From NCBI GenBank assembly GCA_023374045.1, contig CM041778.1, forward strand, positions 92,940,839-93,004,838: a stretch of DNA of 64,000 nucleotides, written 5' to 3'. Under the pieces are notes generated by a model. The model was given only the letters and a program-made list of their open reading frames with translations. It was not told the DNA's origin and ran no database searches. Position 1 is the first letter of the stretch, and the number at the start of each line of letters is the position of its first letter. Both the position numbers and the translations under genes were made by a program. Source of the stretch: Limonium bicolor. Lineage: Eukaryota; Streptophyta; Magnoliopsida; Caryophyllales; Plumbaginaceae. This document shows, one piece after another, positions 36,700 to 48,609 of the stretch.

Positions 36700-37439
36700 T
36701 ATAATATGGTCTGTATTAAGTTGCACATGTTTATTTGTTAATGGAGCATGACTGAGATGATTGTCACGTAGTCTAGCCTAACTCTAAGGTTGCAAACACA
36801 AAATAAACTAGCATTTTAAATTTAACAAATTGTTGCACTTCTAAAACAGAAACCGGTGTTTAAAACAATATTACGAATACTTTTTTACAAAAAATTCGGC
36901 ATGACCTTTGCATAATTGTACACATCCTGTGTTTATTATTCAGCACTCACCAAAGTCATCACAACCACAAACATTCCAACAATGGCAGCAACCCACAATT
37001 AAAATAAATCAATTCTTTACTAGCTAATTGAAAAACAATTGCAAATTCAGATCATCAAACCAACATTTTTGAACCATGTTCTCACTAGCTAATTGACAAC
37101 AATAATCAAACCATATTTTCAATTCTCCACTGTATAAGTTCAAACCGGTTTAGAGATTAAAACAGAATCCAGAGTTAAAATACGTACTTGTTTTTTAAGG
37201 ATTTATGAAGAGGGGAGACTGGTGCCTGAGAGGTAAGCTTCTGTGCGAGAGATGCAGCAATACCACTTCTGATATGTCTCTGCAAGGGAGCAATAAAAAA
37301 AATAAATTAGAAAAGAAATGTAGCAACAAATATGGAATGAAGCTAAATTATGTACTAGCACTTATATTTAAATACATAATTGCATTTATTAAACAAAAAA
37401 TAAGGTTTAGTTACTTACTTGTGCACAGAGGAGGGAAGT
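36700..37439 (-). other. 5' intron-like region of the CACTA transposase gene
   Basis: AT-rich, without coding signal. It contains AAAATTCGGCATGACCTTTG at about 36890-36910, shared with the introns of the first CACTA (3849 and 4524). The region continues beyond the inserted LTR to about 42045. Confidence 0.55.
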
Positions 37440-37444
37440 GCAAC

Positions 37445-40400
37445 TGTAACTCCCCAACTACTAACAACACACTTAATAACGTATCGCAGCGGAAATCTCA
37501 ACTCGCAACATCACTTAACTCTTTGGTGTTACACGCCGTTAGCCACCCTCGTGGCTAACAAGGCTAACATATATACATCGTACCGGTCTGATGGACTAAA
37601 CTCCCGAGCAACTACACATTAATCCCGTTCCATGTTCAACATTCATTATACACTTACAATACAACTGTACCGAGTAATTACCAACTAACGCCGATACAAT
37701 TTCGGTCTTACTACACCTATAGCACATCCACAATTTTCATGACTACCCACATACAATCAACTACCCCGTCCTACTCTCGAACGGCCTCCAGTTCCTTGTA
37801 CCTGAAACAGGAAAGAGAAGAAAAGGGTGGCCCCCAAGGGGCTCAGCACCTTTGCTGGTATGGTAATCCCGTAGCCCGCATGCTACCGGGCCACGCACAA
37901 CTAATTGTCGTCTTAGCATGCGATTGATTATATTTAAATCATGCACAAACTACGCACACATATCATGCTTAATAAGCAAACATCCATTAGCAGGACACAA
38001 ACACCAATTTAGCACACACACATAACAACACACTTCACTTAATAACATACACACAACTTAGTTCCATTCTTCTTAGAGAATGTTCACTTTACTTAGGATG
38101 TGCCGGAGGTAATATAGTCCGCGCACCCCATACATACATTTTCTTCACTTAGGTATGGCGGCCTCATATAGGACCGATCACAACATACACAATTCCCCCT
38201 AGCTCCAATAGTGATGAGTTAGGTAAGCTTGGTTAAGCTTGTGGGTGGTTGTAATTCAAGGAGGAGAAAACAACCGTAACATAAACAAGAGGGAGTCGAA
38301 GCGAACTTAGGCATCAACACCCTACCAACATTACACATAATTTCCCTCCTAGCCCGATGTGGAGGTCGGGTAGGTAAGCTTTGGCTAAGTTAGTGGGAGG
38401 TCGAACATCCAAGAAGGATATACAACCCTAACATAACAGAATGGGAGTTAACTCACATATATACATCAACTCCCAAACAACACGCGCGACCGGAACGACC
38501 GGATTCCTCACCATACATAACATATACTTATTAATTAGAGGTTCCTTTATGGAACTTATCACATACGTACATCACATTGTGTTACTAACTCGGTTAGACG
38601 CATAAGGGAGATCGCATTCCTTTTTAACAAACATGGATAACTGTATCCGATAACAACAACACACAAAAAACAAAGTCACATACTTCACACATAGTCACAA
38701 CATACACTAACGCACGGATAGCCGTAGTTAGAACGTTCCCGTGGGTTGGGACGTTTAATCCGAATACCGATCTCTTATGTGAACCTAAGGTCGGTTAACT
38801 ATTATTTAACACATAATTAAGGTTAAACGGTATCGGAATTAATTACGCCACAATAATGACTTACTGTAAACTCATTTCATGCTTTATCTTGCAAGGTGGC
38901 AAACACACAGAAAAACACACTAGCATACAAGCCGGTGTAACCCGGTAGGACACAGGTTGCAAGAAAACCATACATGTCACCGAAGGTCCACTCCAACGTC
39001 CCATCGCATGTTTCTCGAACTCTTTGAACAACTGGTAACATTATAACTACTTCCATTAACATCGGGGTAGTATAGCTATTTAAGACTAGTGCGCCCATGG
39101 TTAACCCCGTTCAGTAGTTTTATAACTTCACATCTTAACTTGTTACTTTCACATTTCTATTACAACTCTTCACCACTCAATGGTCATTATTACTCACTTA
39201 ACATATCCTTAACAACCTTATAACATCTTTACATACCAATCCTCATCATTAGACAACTTAAAATTTTTTAAAAAAAAAAATTTTTTATAAGTGGCCGACC
39301 AACCTTACCGACCGAACTTACCCAAGGTCGGTCCATTCCAGTAACGTCCGAGTTCAAAATTTTCACTCCGACCGACCTTGCCAAGTCCGGTCCCAAGGTC
39401 GGTCCATTCCAGACGACTTCCCGTTTGAAAATTTTACCCCGACCGACCTTGCAAGTCCGGTCCTAAGGTCGGTCCATTCCAGAAAGATTTCCGCGCACAA
39501 AATTTGAGTCCGACCGACCTTGCAAGTCCGGTCCCAAGGTTGGTCGATTCCAGAAAGATTTCGACGGGTTAATCTGGGCTCGACCGACCTTGTAAGTCGG
39601 TCTAAGGTCGGTCGGCTCCAGACCCTTGTTTCTAAATGCTCATTCAACTCCAAACTTCTTCCCATTGTTGCTCCAAGGTTCCTACATGTATTTGGGAATT
39701 TTCCATCACCATTACAACCTCTTAAACTCACCTAACTCATCACCTACGCTTGTTACTCAATTCTTAACCAAATTCACCCAAATTTCTCACTCTCCTCTTA
39801 CAAGAACTAATGCTTAGTTCTATCAAGTGTTATGCTACAGATTTTTCTCACCACTCTCTAACTCCATTATTCATTCACCATTACAAGGCCAACACTCCTC
39901 TCTACTCAACATTAAACATCCCAACTGAACACCTAAACTCTCTCATCCATAAAGCCATTCTCAACACTCATTTCCCTTAAAATTTTGCCATAACCTCCCA
40001 TAAACTTGCATCTCCAATCATCAAAACACATCCTCCTCATTCCTAATCTAGCCACACCCTTTTCAAGGGTCCTATCAGCACATAACCAATCCTCAAATTC
40101 ATCAACAACAACATAATCACCATAAACTCCACAACCACAATATCAATCTCCATAACCAACTAAACACATTACAACACAGATTTTAATCCACAATTTGGGT
40201 TCATTAACTTGTTTACCCATCCCAAACACTAAACAATTTAGAACACGGTTTAAGGTGAATTCCTTACCTTAATTTCACAAGTCTTTAATTCTCCTCTTGC
40301 TCCTCATCTCTTCAAAATCGGTCAAGAGGGTATGGAGTTTCCAAACTCCATCCCAACATCCAAGAACACAAAACATACTCAATCAATTATCTAAACCCTT

Positions 40401-41551
40401 AGAAAACTCAATTAAATCAAAGGGGCTTAGAACACAAGCTAGGGTTTACCTTTTTGAAGCTTTTAAGAGGGATTCTCACCCTTGAATCAAGAAGGGGATT
40501 ACTCCACCATTGAAGGATTAATTTGGAGCTCAAGAACAAGGAAAAACAAGGTATCAATAATGGTGAAAATCGATTACACCAAGAGATGAAGAGGAAGTGA
40601 CTTTTTCTTGGAGATTTTTACCTTAGAAGAAAGAGGAGACTCCAAGCTTCACATTGGTGCCATTTTCTCTTCAAATGGGGAAAACCCATGGAGGTCAACT
40701 CATCCTTTTGGAATTTCGAAAAGAGAGGATGATAGAGGAAGATGAGAGGAAGAAGAATATGTGATTTATTTTTGATTTGGAGCTCAAAGGGAGCTTAGGC
40801 ATGAGGTTGAACATGGAGTAGCCATGGGAGGCTTCAAAAACGTTCAACCAGCAGAGAGGGAGAAGGAAACCGGTGGAGGAAGAAAGAGGAAAGAGAGGAA
40901 GAGAGAGAGAGGAAAAAGAAATAAGGAAGGAGAGAGAGTGTGGGGGTATAAGTGGTGTTTCTATTTTTTTACTTTATTAGTTAACTAGTCTTATGTGAGT
41001 GAGCTGTTTACATTAAAAACCGTCCCACCACTGTAGACACGCTGGAGCATTTTTCGTCCTTTAACAGAAAACGCTCGTTTATTTACCCGGTTTAGCACTA
41101 TTCACTAACCGGGACCGTTTTCTGGAAATTTTTCATTCCTTTAATTTTAATGGTTATTAAACTCCCATTAATGTTTAATTATGTTACATAATCAACTATT
41201 ATTTTTATGGGGTCATTTAACTGTTTAAAGTCACGTTTTCGGATTTTCTCGAAAAACGCGCTTTAAGACTCCGTTAGCGTTTTAACGCATTGTTTGGATC
41301 CGTTTTCTTCCGGAATTTTTCCCACAAGTTCTTAGTGTGTAATTAATATATAAAAATATATTTATAGCCCTAACGAAGGTTATGTACCCCCTAGAATAAT
41401 TAAATATGTGTTTTCACGTTTTGTGACTTTTACGCACTTTCTTTTTTTCTTTTTGGTTTTTATTTCTTCACCAACGATCTTAAGGACTTAATTAGCCCTA
41501 GAGAATTATAATTACAAAATTAATTAACACATTAAGGTTTGGGGTATTTCA
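37445..41551 (-). mobile_element. solo LTR of a Ty3 element, 4.1 kb
   Basis: Starts TGTAACTCCCC and ends GGGGTATTTCA on the plus strand, with a perfect 5-bp duplication GCAAC on both sides (37440-37444 and 41552-41556). No internal region, primer site or polypurine tract lies next to it, so it is a product of LTR-LTR recombination. Shared ends, a hairpin array and phrases such as CACGTTTTCGG-TTTTCTCGAAAAACGCGCTTTAA relate it to the two long-LTR elements in the window; it is a third, more distant subfamily. ORFs inside are chance frames. Confidence 0.93.
39294..39625. repeat. hairpin tandem array in the solo LTR
   Basis: Five units with GACCGACCTTGCAAGTCCGG paired with AAGGTCGGTC, each followed by CATTCCAG and a variable spacer. 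Unit spacing is about 60-65 bp. The core is the same as in the other two LTR families although the spacers differ. Confidence 0.9.
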
Positions 41552-41556
41552 GCAAC

Positions 41557-42044
41557 AGTGATGGAAGAAGGCGGGAAACAAGAGAGGTGATTCACGGACT
41601 TAAATGTAGTGAGACCTGATAAAAAAAATTAGATATTGTTATAAACATACAAAAATGGAATATGTTAATTATATATATATTAATATGTTAAATACTATAG
41701 TACAATTTACAAATATGTTAGAAATACTATAGTACAATTTACAAATATATTACCGGTTCACAAGTAGAGTGTTTTCAGCCCCGTACGACTTCAATTCAGA
41801 GCAGCAGCTTAGTGTTTACTCTCTACAAAGACACAAAAACATAAAATGATCAAAAAGAAACCAAAATTTTCATTCAAGCATTTTATCGAGCACCTTGTGT
41901 GCACATGTAATTCACTAAGTTAAAACTGCATACATACACATATCTACACACCTACACATAATCATCCACATTCACATTTACAATCTCAAAAAATGAACAA
42001 TTAACATAATAAATGCATAATCTAACCCTAAAATCATGTGTTTA
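41557..42044 (-). other. remaining 5' region of the CACTA transposase gene
   Basis: AT-rich non-coding DNA between the solo LTR and the leader exon. The phrase ATATGTTA-AATACTATAGTACAATTTACAA is duplicated at about 41683-41745. Confidence 0.5.
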
Positions 42045-42045
42045 C

Positions 42046-42240
42046 CTCGTTGAGGCGGCTGATGGTGTCGATCTGCTACTGCTGTCTGTTGCTGCTAGGG
42101 ATGGGTTTGAGCCGCGGTGGGGAAGCAGGCGGCGAAGGTGGGCGACAACGGCGGGGAAGATGCGCGCCAATGGCGGTGAAAGAGGAGGGCGGCGACAGTG
42201 AAGAAGGGGGCGGCCATCGTCGTCGTCACAACAGAGAGAG
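42046..42240 (-). other. GC-rich leader exon of the CACTA transposase gene
   Basis: GC-rich block just inside the 5' subterminal array. On the minus strand it ends in CAACGAG followed by GTAAACACATG, a good splice donor (exon end at 42046). A 41-codon open frame starts near 42216 (MAAPFFTVAALLF) and stops within the exon, so it may be an upstream ORF. The other CACTA has an equivalent block at 5358-5620. The plus-strand ORFs at 42013-42244 are antisense shadows. Confidence 0.5.
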
Positions 42241-42295
42241 TTAAGGATTTAATTCGGTGAGAATGTACAGTGAACTAGGCGTCGGGGTAGTAATA

Positions 42296-42646
42296 AAGCA
42301 CCTATTTCGGCGGTTCCTAGCTAAGAACCGCCGAAATAGGTCCTCGTAAATAATTAAAAAAATAAAAAGGGCCTATTTCGGCGGTTCCTAACTAGAAACC
42401 GCCGAAATAGGTGATCAGATAAAAAAAATAAAAATAAAAAATACTTATTTCGGCGGTTCCTAAGCAGAAACCGCCGAAATAGGCCCTTTTTATTTTTTTA
42501 ATTATTTACGAGGACCTATTTCGGCGGTTTCTGCTTAGGAACCGCCGAAATAGGTCCCTATCCTTTTCAAAACACACCCTATTTTGACGGTTGTTTAACA
42601 ACCGCCGAAATAGGGACGCCGAAACAGGCCATTTTTGTGCTAGTGT
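42296..42646. repeat. right (5') CACTA terminus with foldback and subterminal hairpins
   Basis: Several units of CCTATTTCGGCGGTT and AACCGCCGAAATAGG. Two whole blocks of about 115 bp, about 42299-42413 and 42445-42562, are inverted copies of each other, including the spacer TCCTCGTAAATAATTAAAAA and its complement. The element ends TAGTG at 42642-42646. Confidence 0.92.
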
Positions 42647-42649
42647 CTT

Positions 42650-43780
42650 CTTTGCCACCTAAGCTTGAATCAGCTTTGCCTTATGAACTAGAATTGGCTT
42701 TTAAGTAGTTGGTTTGTATGTGGTTACGATCCCCTTTGAACTTGAATCACTTTATGGTTCAATTCAAGGGTTGATTTGATGTTTAATGTCGTTGGTTCAT
42801 GTGTGTTTATTGCTCTTTGTTTGGAACTTGAATTGGTTTCTAAGCACTATTTTAATGCATTACCTTTACAACTGTATTTGTAATTTGATTCGGTCTAATT
42901 AGTCTGGACTAATACCACTTTTGTTGATTACATTGTTAGTGCTATATCAGGAACTGAATAACCCATGTTGAAATTAAAAAATTGCCCACACATTGTGGAT
43001 TAGTGTACGACGCCCTTCACCTTAAGTTTTACCCTAATGATCTTGGCCCGATTAAAAATCAAAAGATAAGAACAGAGAATGCAAATGGTACCGCTATTGT
43101 GGCTATAGCGGTAGTTATACGTTGAGTTTTGCCATAAGTTCATATGTGGTAGTTGTAAGTCTACACTAGTCCACTCAGTGACAATGAGAACAAAATAGTC
43201 CCAAAAATAACCAAACTGTGATGATAAGGGCAAACTTACTCTGAGCTAAATAGTCTCAAACAACACATTCGTGTTGCATTGATGCCTTGTGACGATCAGA
43301 TGAGGGCGAACTACATCAGAGACCTTTGGCGACCTGACGAGAGTGAACAACAATGACGAGAAGTGGTGAGTTGTCGAGAATGAGCATTGATCAATATACT
43401 GATATTCATAGTTATCAGAAGTAAAGTTACTTGTATGGATGCAACTACCCAAATGTGAATAAGTATTGAGTCTATTAAAACTTTGTATAGTGACAATTGT
43501 TGTTAAAACTTAATAACATTTAGTACATGATCTTGTTATACTAATAACACATTAATGTTTAGTACACGATTCCATACAACGTTAAACTGTTAAAGGTTAT
43601 TAAAGTGGAAACTATTTAATTTTTATTACATGACTTTGTAATTAACTTTAAAGTTGAACTAACCTTAAATGGCATCTGAGCAACGTAAAAAAAATAGCTA
43701 AGCTAGAAAGGGAAAGAAGCGGCTGAGAGTGATAACAGTCAGAGCAATATCATCTAGGACAATGAACGAACTAGTTTACT
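42650..43780 (+). other. non-coding sequence upstream of PIF/Harbinger ORF1
   Basis: No domain. Plausibly intron or leader of the PIF/Harbinger element that continues from before 29313. Short ORFs on both strands (43000-43233, 43246-43452) look random. Confidence 0.4.
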
Positions 43781-44840
43781 GATTAGGATTATGGGTACCC
43801 ACTATGTGCAATCCCTTGGGAAAGGTGGCGAGGTCGTCAACAGAACCGTAAAATGGAACAAAGGGAAGGAGGACTTCAACAAGATTTGTGGTACAAACTA
43901 CACGTATGACAATTTCAAATGCAAATGGGAGAGGCTTAGAAAGCAGTGGATGGATTGGAAAAGGATCAAGAAAGGTACTACTGGCCGTGGGTGGAATAAG
44001 GACAAATGAATCGATGATGAAGATGAGTGGTTAACAGCCAAATTAGTGGTAATGAAATAGCATTAGTTAACATTGTCAATAGTGTTTTCCTTTGAGGGTA
44101 CCTAATAATTTCAATTTTTTAAAAGGACATCTTGTTCCAGTGCTTTAGAACTTGGGGTTTCAGCCCGGAGGCACCTCCGGCTTGTGTTTGGAAACATTGA
44201 GATGAAAGGAACAAAAAAGTTTTGTTCTTTTAGTGCCCTCCCCACATCAAAGTCTAGCGATGTTGACGGTTCATTAGATGGTTATTGTCCAGCCTTCCAT
44301 AATGACAGCTAAGACGACAATCAGTCCTTCACCAATCACACTGTAGTGATCAACCTCGACGATGACTTCATCCATATGTCAGCATACGAGGAAACTGCTT
44401 CTCTTGCCCCTACTTCTACCCCTACCAAACCGTCACGCTCCTCCTGTTTATGAAAGAGATCCTCTGAGTCATACGACCCGTCCAATTGTAAGAGGAAAAA
44501 ATGGCTTAAGAAGGAGTGAGAGGCGATGCATCTAGACGCTATTGCTTAGGGAACACCAATTACCCGTGCGGGGCTTGACTGATCAAATGAGTTGCTGAAG
44601 ACAATGGCACAACAAGCATTCACTAAGAACAACTGCTAGTGGAGCGAGGATGATGCTGTGAGAGCTCTTGTAGGTATACCAGAGGTGGCGTTTGACCCTC
44701 TACTACTTATAGATGTCGCAACAATCACGAAGAACTTGATCCATAGCTTATTTAAAAGCATGTTGAAGCGAGCAGGAAACAAAGCAGCTCTAGGGCTCAT
44801 ACCTTTATTGTTCAGAGCTACCGTTGTTTTAGGACCTAGT
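43781..44840 (+). pseudogene. PIF/Harbinger ORF1, Myb/SANT-like DNA-binding protein, decayed
   Basis: The clearest part (43791-44009) contains KWNKGKEDFNKICGTNYTYD, then FKCKWERLRKQWMDWKRIKK and GTTGRGWNKDK. This is the pattern of the Myb/SANT-like domain of plant PIF/Harbinger ORF1 proteins. A TGA at 44007-44009 is followed in frame by IDDEDEWL, the usual continuation, so the stop is a mutation. A later piece (44658-44843) may be the C-terminal part (MRALVGIPEVAFDPLLLID). ORF1 proteins of this family bind element ends and help the transposase enter the nucleus. The ORF2 transposase lies downstream on the same strand. Confidence 0.75.
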
Positions 44841-44850
44841 TAATTGATTG

Positions 44851-44985
44851 TACTATCTTTTAGCTGATGGGTTGTGTGCAAGTTAGAACTAAAACTGATG
44901 TAATAGTTGTACTTTCTTTTAGTTGATGGGTTGTGTGTGAGTTAGAACTGAAACTGTTGTACTAGTTAAACTTTCTTTTGGGTGA
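44851..44985. repeat. 59-bp tandem repeat, two copies plus a partial third
   Basis: The unit TACTATCTTTTAGCTGATGG and its continuation (GTTGTGTG-AAGTTAGAACT) appears at 44851-44909 and 44910-44968 with a few differences, and a third begins AAACTTTCTTTTGGGTGAT. It lies between ORF1 and ORF2 of the PIF/Harbinger remnant. Confidence 0.8.
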
Positions 44986-45145
44986 TACACCTTATTTTGT
45001 AGATTTTTTTCTATAACTACATGTGTCTGTAGTTTCGGCGCTGACTTGTTAACGATGACTATTTTTAACTTCTATGTATGGCGTAGATTATGCATTTTTG
45101 TTTGTTATATTAATTGTTTAATGTGGAATTCATATTGTACTGATC

Positions 45146-47279
45146 ATGACCGACAAAGACTTCATTGACAGTCTAATGAACAATCGTCAAACTTTCTTGC
45201 ATTTTGTTACTACAATTAATGGAATTCAAGTTGTTGATGCTGCTATGTTACTACTAACTTCACTTCGACACAATATTCTTCAACCTATCCCTATGCACAA
45301 TAATGAATCCAATGGGAAGATGTGGGTGAAAACGCTACTTAGGAGCAACCCGGAAAGAATTCTTAACGTGTTAAGAATGGATAAGAATGTGCTCCTTCAT
45401 TTATGTGAGTAGTTGGAAATGAGGTATGGGTTAACGTGTACTCCTAACGTGAGCAATCAGGTTGACGTTGCATTATTCTTGTACATAAATTTGAACTGTT
45501 ATGTCCAATTTTTGTAAGGACAAAGACAAGAAACTTGACACCAGAATGTAGTTGTACACAACAATGTGATGTAAGCCTTTGGGCCTTGTATCTCAATCAA
45601 TAAAAGAAGTAGCCCTTTTTGTACCTCCGTTGCGACGACTCTAACTTTCTCTGTTATACACCCTTATGCTAACTTGCAGGTGTGCAGGTAGTAGAAGGGT
45701 GCGAGCTTCAATTACCCAGATGCCGAGAGCTTACAACATCAATCGAGTGTGTCCTTGGTTAATCTTACCCTCGATGTGTGGGCGGCACATCGCTAGAGCC
45801 TTTGTGTCTCGTACAAGGATGACTAGGATCAGGGTGGAGATAAATGTGTTGGCATTCGCCCGATGCCCTTACCCTCCGGTTGTTGGTGCTTGCATTGATT
45901 GTGTGGGTCAGCCTCATTGTTACCCAAACACCGGCATTACATGTACTTAGGTTGTGCACTTAGGAAGGAGTTGCAAGTGGTGCGCAGATCCCCTTTAACC
46001 TTGACGCTTAATGTTTAGATAACTGGGATGGCTGGAGAACATATCTGTTAAGGGTGGTACAAATCCACTCTCATCCTTGTGGTTATGAGTGGCGCATCCG
46101 GCATGCTGGTTGTGTGCTGCATTGTCGAGGTCCTTGGTTAAATTACCCTAAGGCTTGTCAAGTTGTGTGCTTGGCGCTATTAACGTGTGAATACTTGTTT
46201 ACTTATATACATGTGTTTAATGTCTCTGCATGCATGTGTGCTTGCTTGTTGCTTGAATGTTTCTAAGTGTTTTTTGCTGCGTGATTGTCTGAGTTTTTTT
46301 TTTCAGGAATTCATATGCTATACGAACCGACAAGATTGGACAGAGATTCATCCAAAGCTTGTTGTTAACTCTTGTTACAACCAAGAGTTTTGAAGGTATC
46401 AAATTCCTCGCTTCATTATGCAATAGGTTTTATTGTAATCTTCAATTAAATGTTATATGATGGTGTTTATTCATTATGTAGGACGCCATTGGAGCATTGG
46501 ATGGCACACACATTGACGTCGTTATCCCTAGAACAATGTAGGTTGAGTATTGTGGTAGGAACAATGCCCTAACAATGAACGCACCAGGGATGTGTGACTT
46601 CAACATGTTATTCGCGCATGTGCTTACAAGATGTGAAGAATCGATGCATGATGCATGCGTTGTTCACGATGTACAATCCCACCCCGGACTGAACTTCCCC
46701 GAGTCATCACCTGGTATAATAGTTTTAAACATAATTGAATGTATGTACATATGTCTTCAATACTTTTGTGTACTAATGACTGACAGTAACTACACATAAC
46801 AGGAAAGCAATACCTAGGTGACAACGGATGCGCAAATTGTAATGGTGTGATGGCACCATAGTTCAGTAACATATACCATTCCATACAGTTTAGGGTAGCG
46901 CCACCTACGACTCGAAAGAAATACTTCAATAGAGCACACTCGTCACTAAGGAGTTTCATTGAGAGATGTTATGGAGCGTTGAAGAAAATATGGCAAATAA
47001 TAGCTATGGTACCGTCTTACAATGTGAATGACCAGAGTTGGATTATTAGTGTATGTTTTACACTACATAACTACGTGATGTTGAAAAAAAGCTGACTCAA
47101 GCAACTCAGTCCGTCTTGATGAAGTAGAAGTTTGAGGGGGGGGAGGAGTCAGTACTACTGATGATGAATATGAGGAGTATATCCCAGAAGATGACTCGGA
47201 TGAGCTAGCAAATTCATTGAGCATGACTAATCTATGTGACCAGATTGCTGGTGTTGTTACTGCGAATATTAGAAGTTGA
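45146..47279 (+). pseudogene. PIF/Harbinger DDE transposase (ORF2), decayed
   Basis: The N-terminal piece (45146-45412) has NPERILNVLRMDKNVLLHLCE, followed by MRYGLTCTPNVSNQVDVALFLYINL to about 45500. The catalytic core resumes at about 46483 with DAIGALDGTHIDVVIPRT (first Asp). After a predicted intron (GTATAATAG...CATAACAG, about 46711-46801) come GKQYLGDNGC (second Asp, about 46802-46835), FNRAHSSLRSFIERCYGALKK (catalytic Glu, about 46925-46990) and FTLHNYVML. The C-terminus ends at TGA 47277-47279. Stops occur at about 46543, 46859 and 47093. Between about 45510 and 46480 I cannot align the protein; this may be introns or an insertion. The order and motifs fit IS5-like PIF/Harbinger transposases. 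Confidence 0.85.
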
Positions 47280-48408
47280 ATTCTAATCAAACGGTAAATT
47301 ATGTTGTATTAACTTTTATCGTGCTGTGTTTATTAATAATTGGGTATCTACGGACCTTTGATGGTAATGAATTGCTTATCTTATAACATTTGTTAGTGGT
47401 CACATTATTTAGTTTTTAATAAAATATTATTTTAAACTATAAATTAATACTTATAATTGTAGTACAGAAAATGATAAATGCACTGCACGTATCTAGCTTA
47501 ACTAACTTATGCTATAAAAATGCCACACTGCTAAACAACAGTTTCAAAACAACCACAAATATGTCAACACAAAACAGCCAGCAGATTATGCTGCAAAACA
47601 ACTAGACAAAACAGCTACCAATATATGAAACTAATAGCTAATGTCAGTTGTCAGCTGAATTTAAGAAAAGGTATATAAGAGAAAAAGTAAAAAATTGATA
47701 AAATAAGTGATATAAGTGATCTATAAAGAAAACAATTAAATGAATTTGAAAAAATCATTTCTATAAACTCATTCGGCCGCTCGTTTGACAACTCTAAAGA
47801 GTTGGGATTCATTTTCATAAATAAGCCCACTTTATGAGAAGATTAATCTCCCTCAATTTTCAAATCCCTCATAAAATATGACAAATAAGGGGCCGTTCGT
47901 TTGCTAGAGGCCCAAAACAGAGGACATTAAGTTGGGCATTAATCTCAAAACTTTTGGACCACATTAATTTGGGTTGTAATTTGGCCCGTTCATTTGTAAG
48001 ATATTTTAAAAAAAACATATGGGTTGTACAATGGACGTAAATGCCCTCATTGGGCTACACTCTTCATCACTCATCCTCTGGTTTCGTCTTCACGCTTTGC
48101 TTCTTCTCTCACGTACTAGGGCAACGAACTAGCTTCAGGTGGCGACAATGGTGGTTAGCGGTGAGCGACGATGATGGTTGAGTTTGTTAGAGATGAAGAT
48201 TGATGGAAATGGAGGTGGAATTCAACGGCGATGGTGGGAGAAGAACTAATTGACTTCGAGTTCTTCTTTTAGGTTTTACATGTTATTTAGGGAGATACCT
48301 CTAATTTTTTGGAATCTTCACAAGCTCGACCTTCTTCTTTCATTGCTGGCTAGGTAGGTGTCAATGTGGCACACGATCGACAAGCAGAGAAAGAAAGAAA
48401 ATACTCAC
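47280..48408. other. non-coding DNA with PIF-like terminal motifs
   Basis: No gene. GGCCGCTCGTTTGACAAC (about 47773) and GGGGCCGTTCGTTTGCTAG (about 47890) resemble the 5' terminal repeats of Tourist-like MITEs, but I could not find matching ends or TTA/TAA duplications. Around 48130-48260 the text GTGGCGACAATGGTGG, GAGCGACGATGATGG is a short GGTGG-rich stretch without a domain. Confidence 0.4.
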
Positions 48409-48609
48409 TGACATTCTATTGAGGAAGAAGAGTTTTACACAGAGAGAAAAGAGTAGTGTGTACTGTAATATGTAATATCTATCTATACAGAAAGAGTGCC
48501 CTACTGATATATAAGAGACTATACCAGATGTACCGTTATACCCTTATACACTAGTATATAACACGTCACAATATAATACAGAAAACCCAATATACTATAT
48601 ACTCTAACA
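48409..48609 (-). repeat. 3' LTR of the Copia element, about 201 bp
   Basis: Reads TGACATTCTATTGAGG to ATACTCTAACA on the plus strand, so on the coding strand it is TGTTAGAGTATATAG to AATGTCA. It is next to a C12 run on the plus strand (48610-48621), which is the G-rich polypurine tract. The outer border is inferred from TG...CA and size, as the partner LTR is outside the window. Confidence 0.7.

Larger units (their letters stand above)
29316..42646 (-). mobile_element. complete CACTA (En/Spm) transposon, 13.3 kb
   Basis: The left end is CACTAATAGAAAAAGGGCAT at 29316; the right end read on the minus strand is CACTAGCACAAAAATGGCC from 42646. Both are flanked by TCT (29313-29315 and 42647-42649), a perfect 3-bp target duplication. 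Both ends carry CGGCGGTT/AACCGCCG inverted-repeat arrays. Inside, on the minus strand, are a TNP2 transposase (36666-33502) and a second gene with a Transposase_24-like part and a Ulp1-type protease domain (33245 to about 29950). A solo LTR of 4.1 kb sits in the 5' region. Without that LTR the element would be about 9.2 kb. Frameshifts in TNP2 make it non-autonomous unless they are assembly errors. Confidence 0.97.

Noticed and set aside
37205..37558. A 117-codon plus-strand ORF.
   Set aside because: It crosses the solo LTR border at 37445, so it is a chance frame created by the insertion.
42013..42244. Plus-strand ORFs in GC-rich DNA.
   Set aside because: Low-complexity Gly/Arg composition, antisense to the CACTA leader exon, no domain.
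47773..48010. Tourist-like MITE pair.
   Set aside because: Two left-end-like motifs in the same orientation, but no inverted partner or TTA/TAA duplication found.
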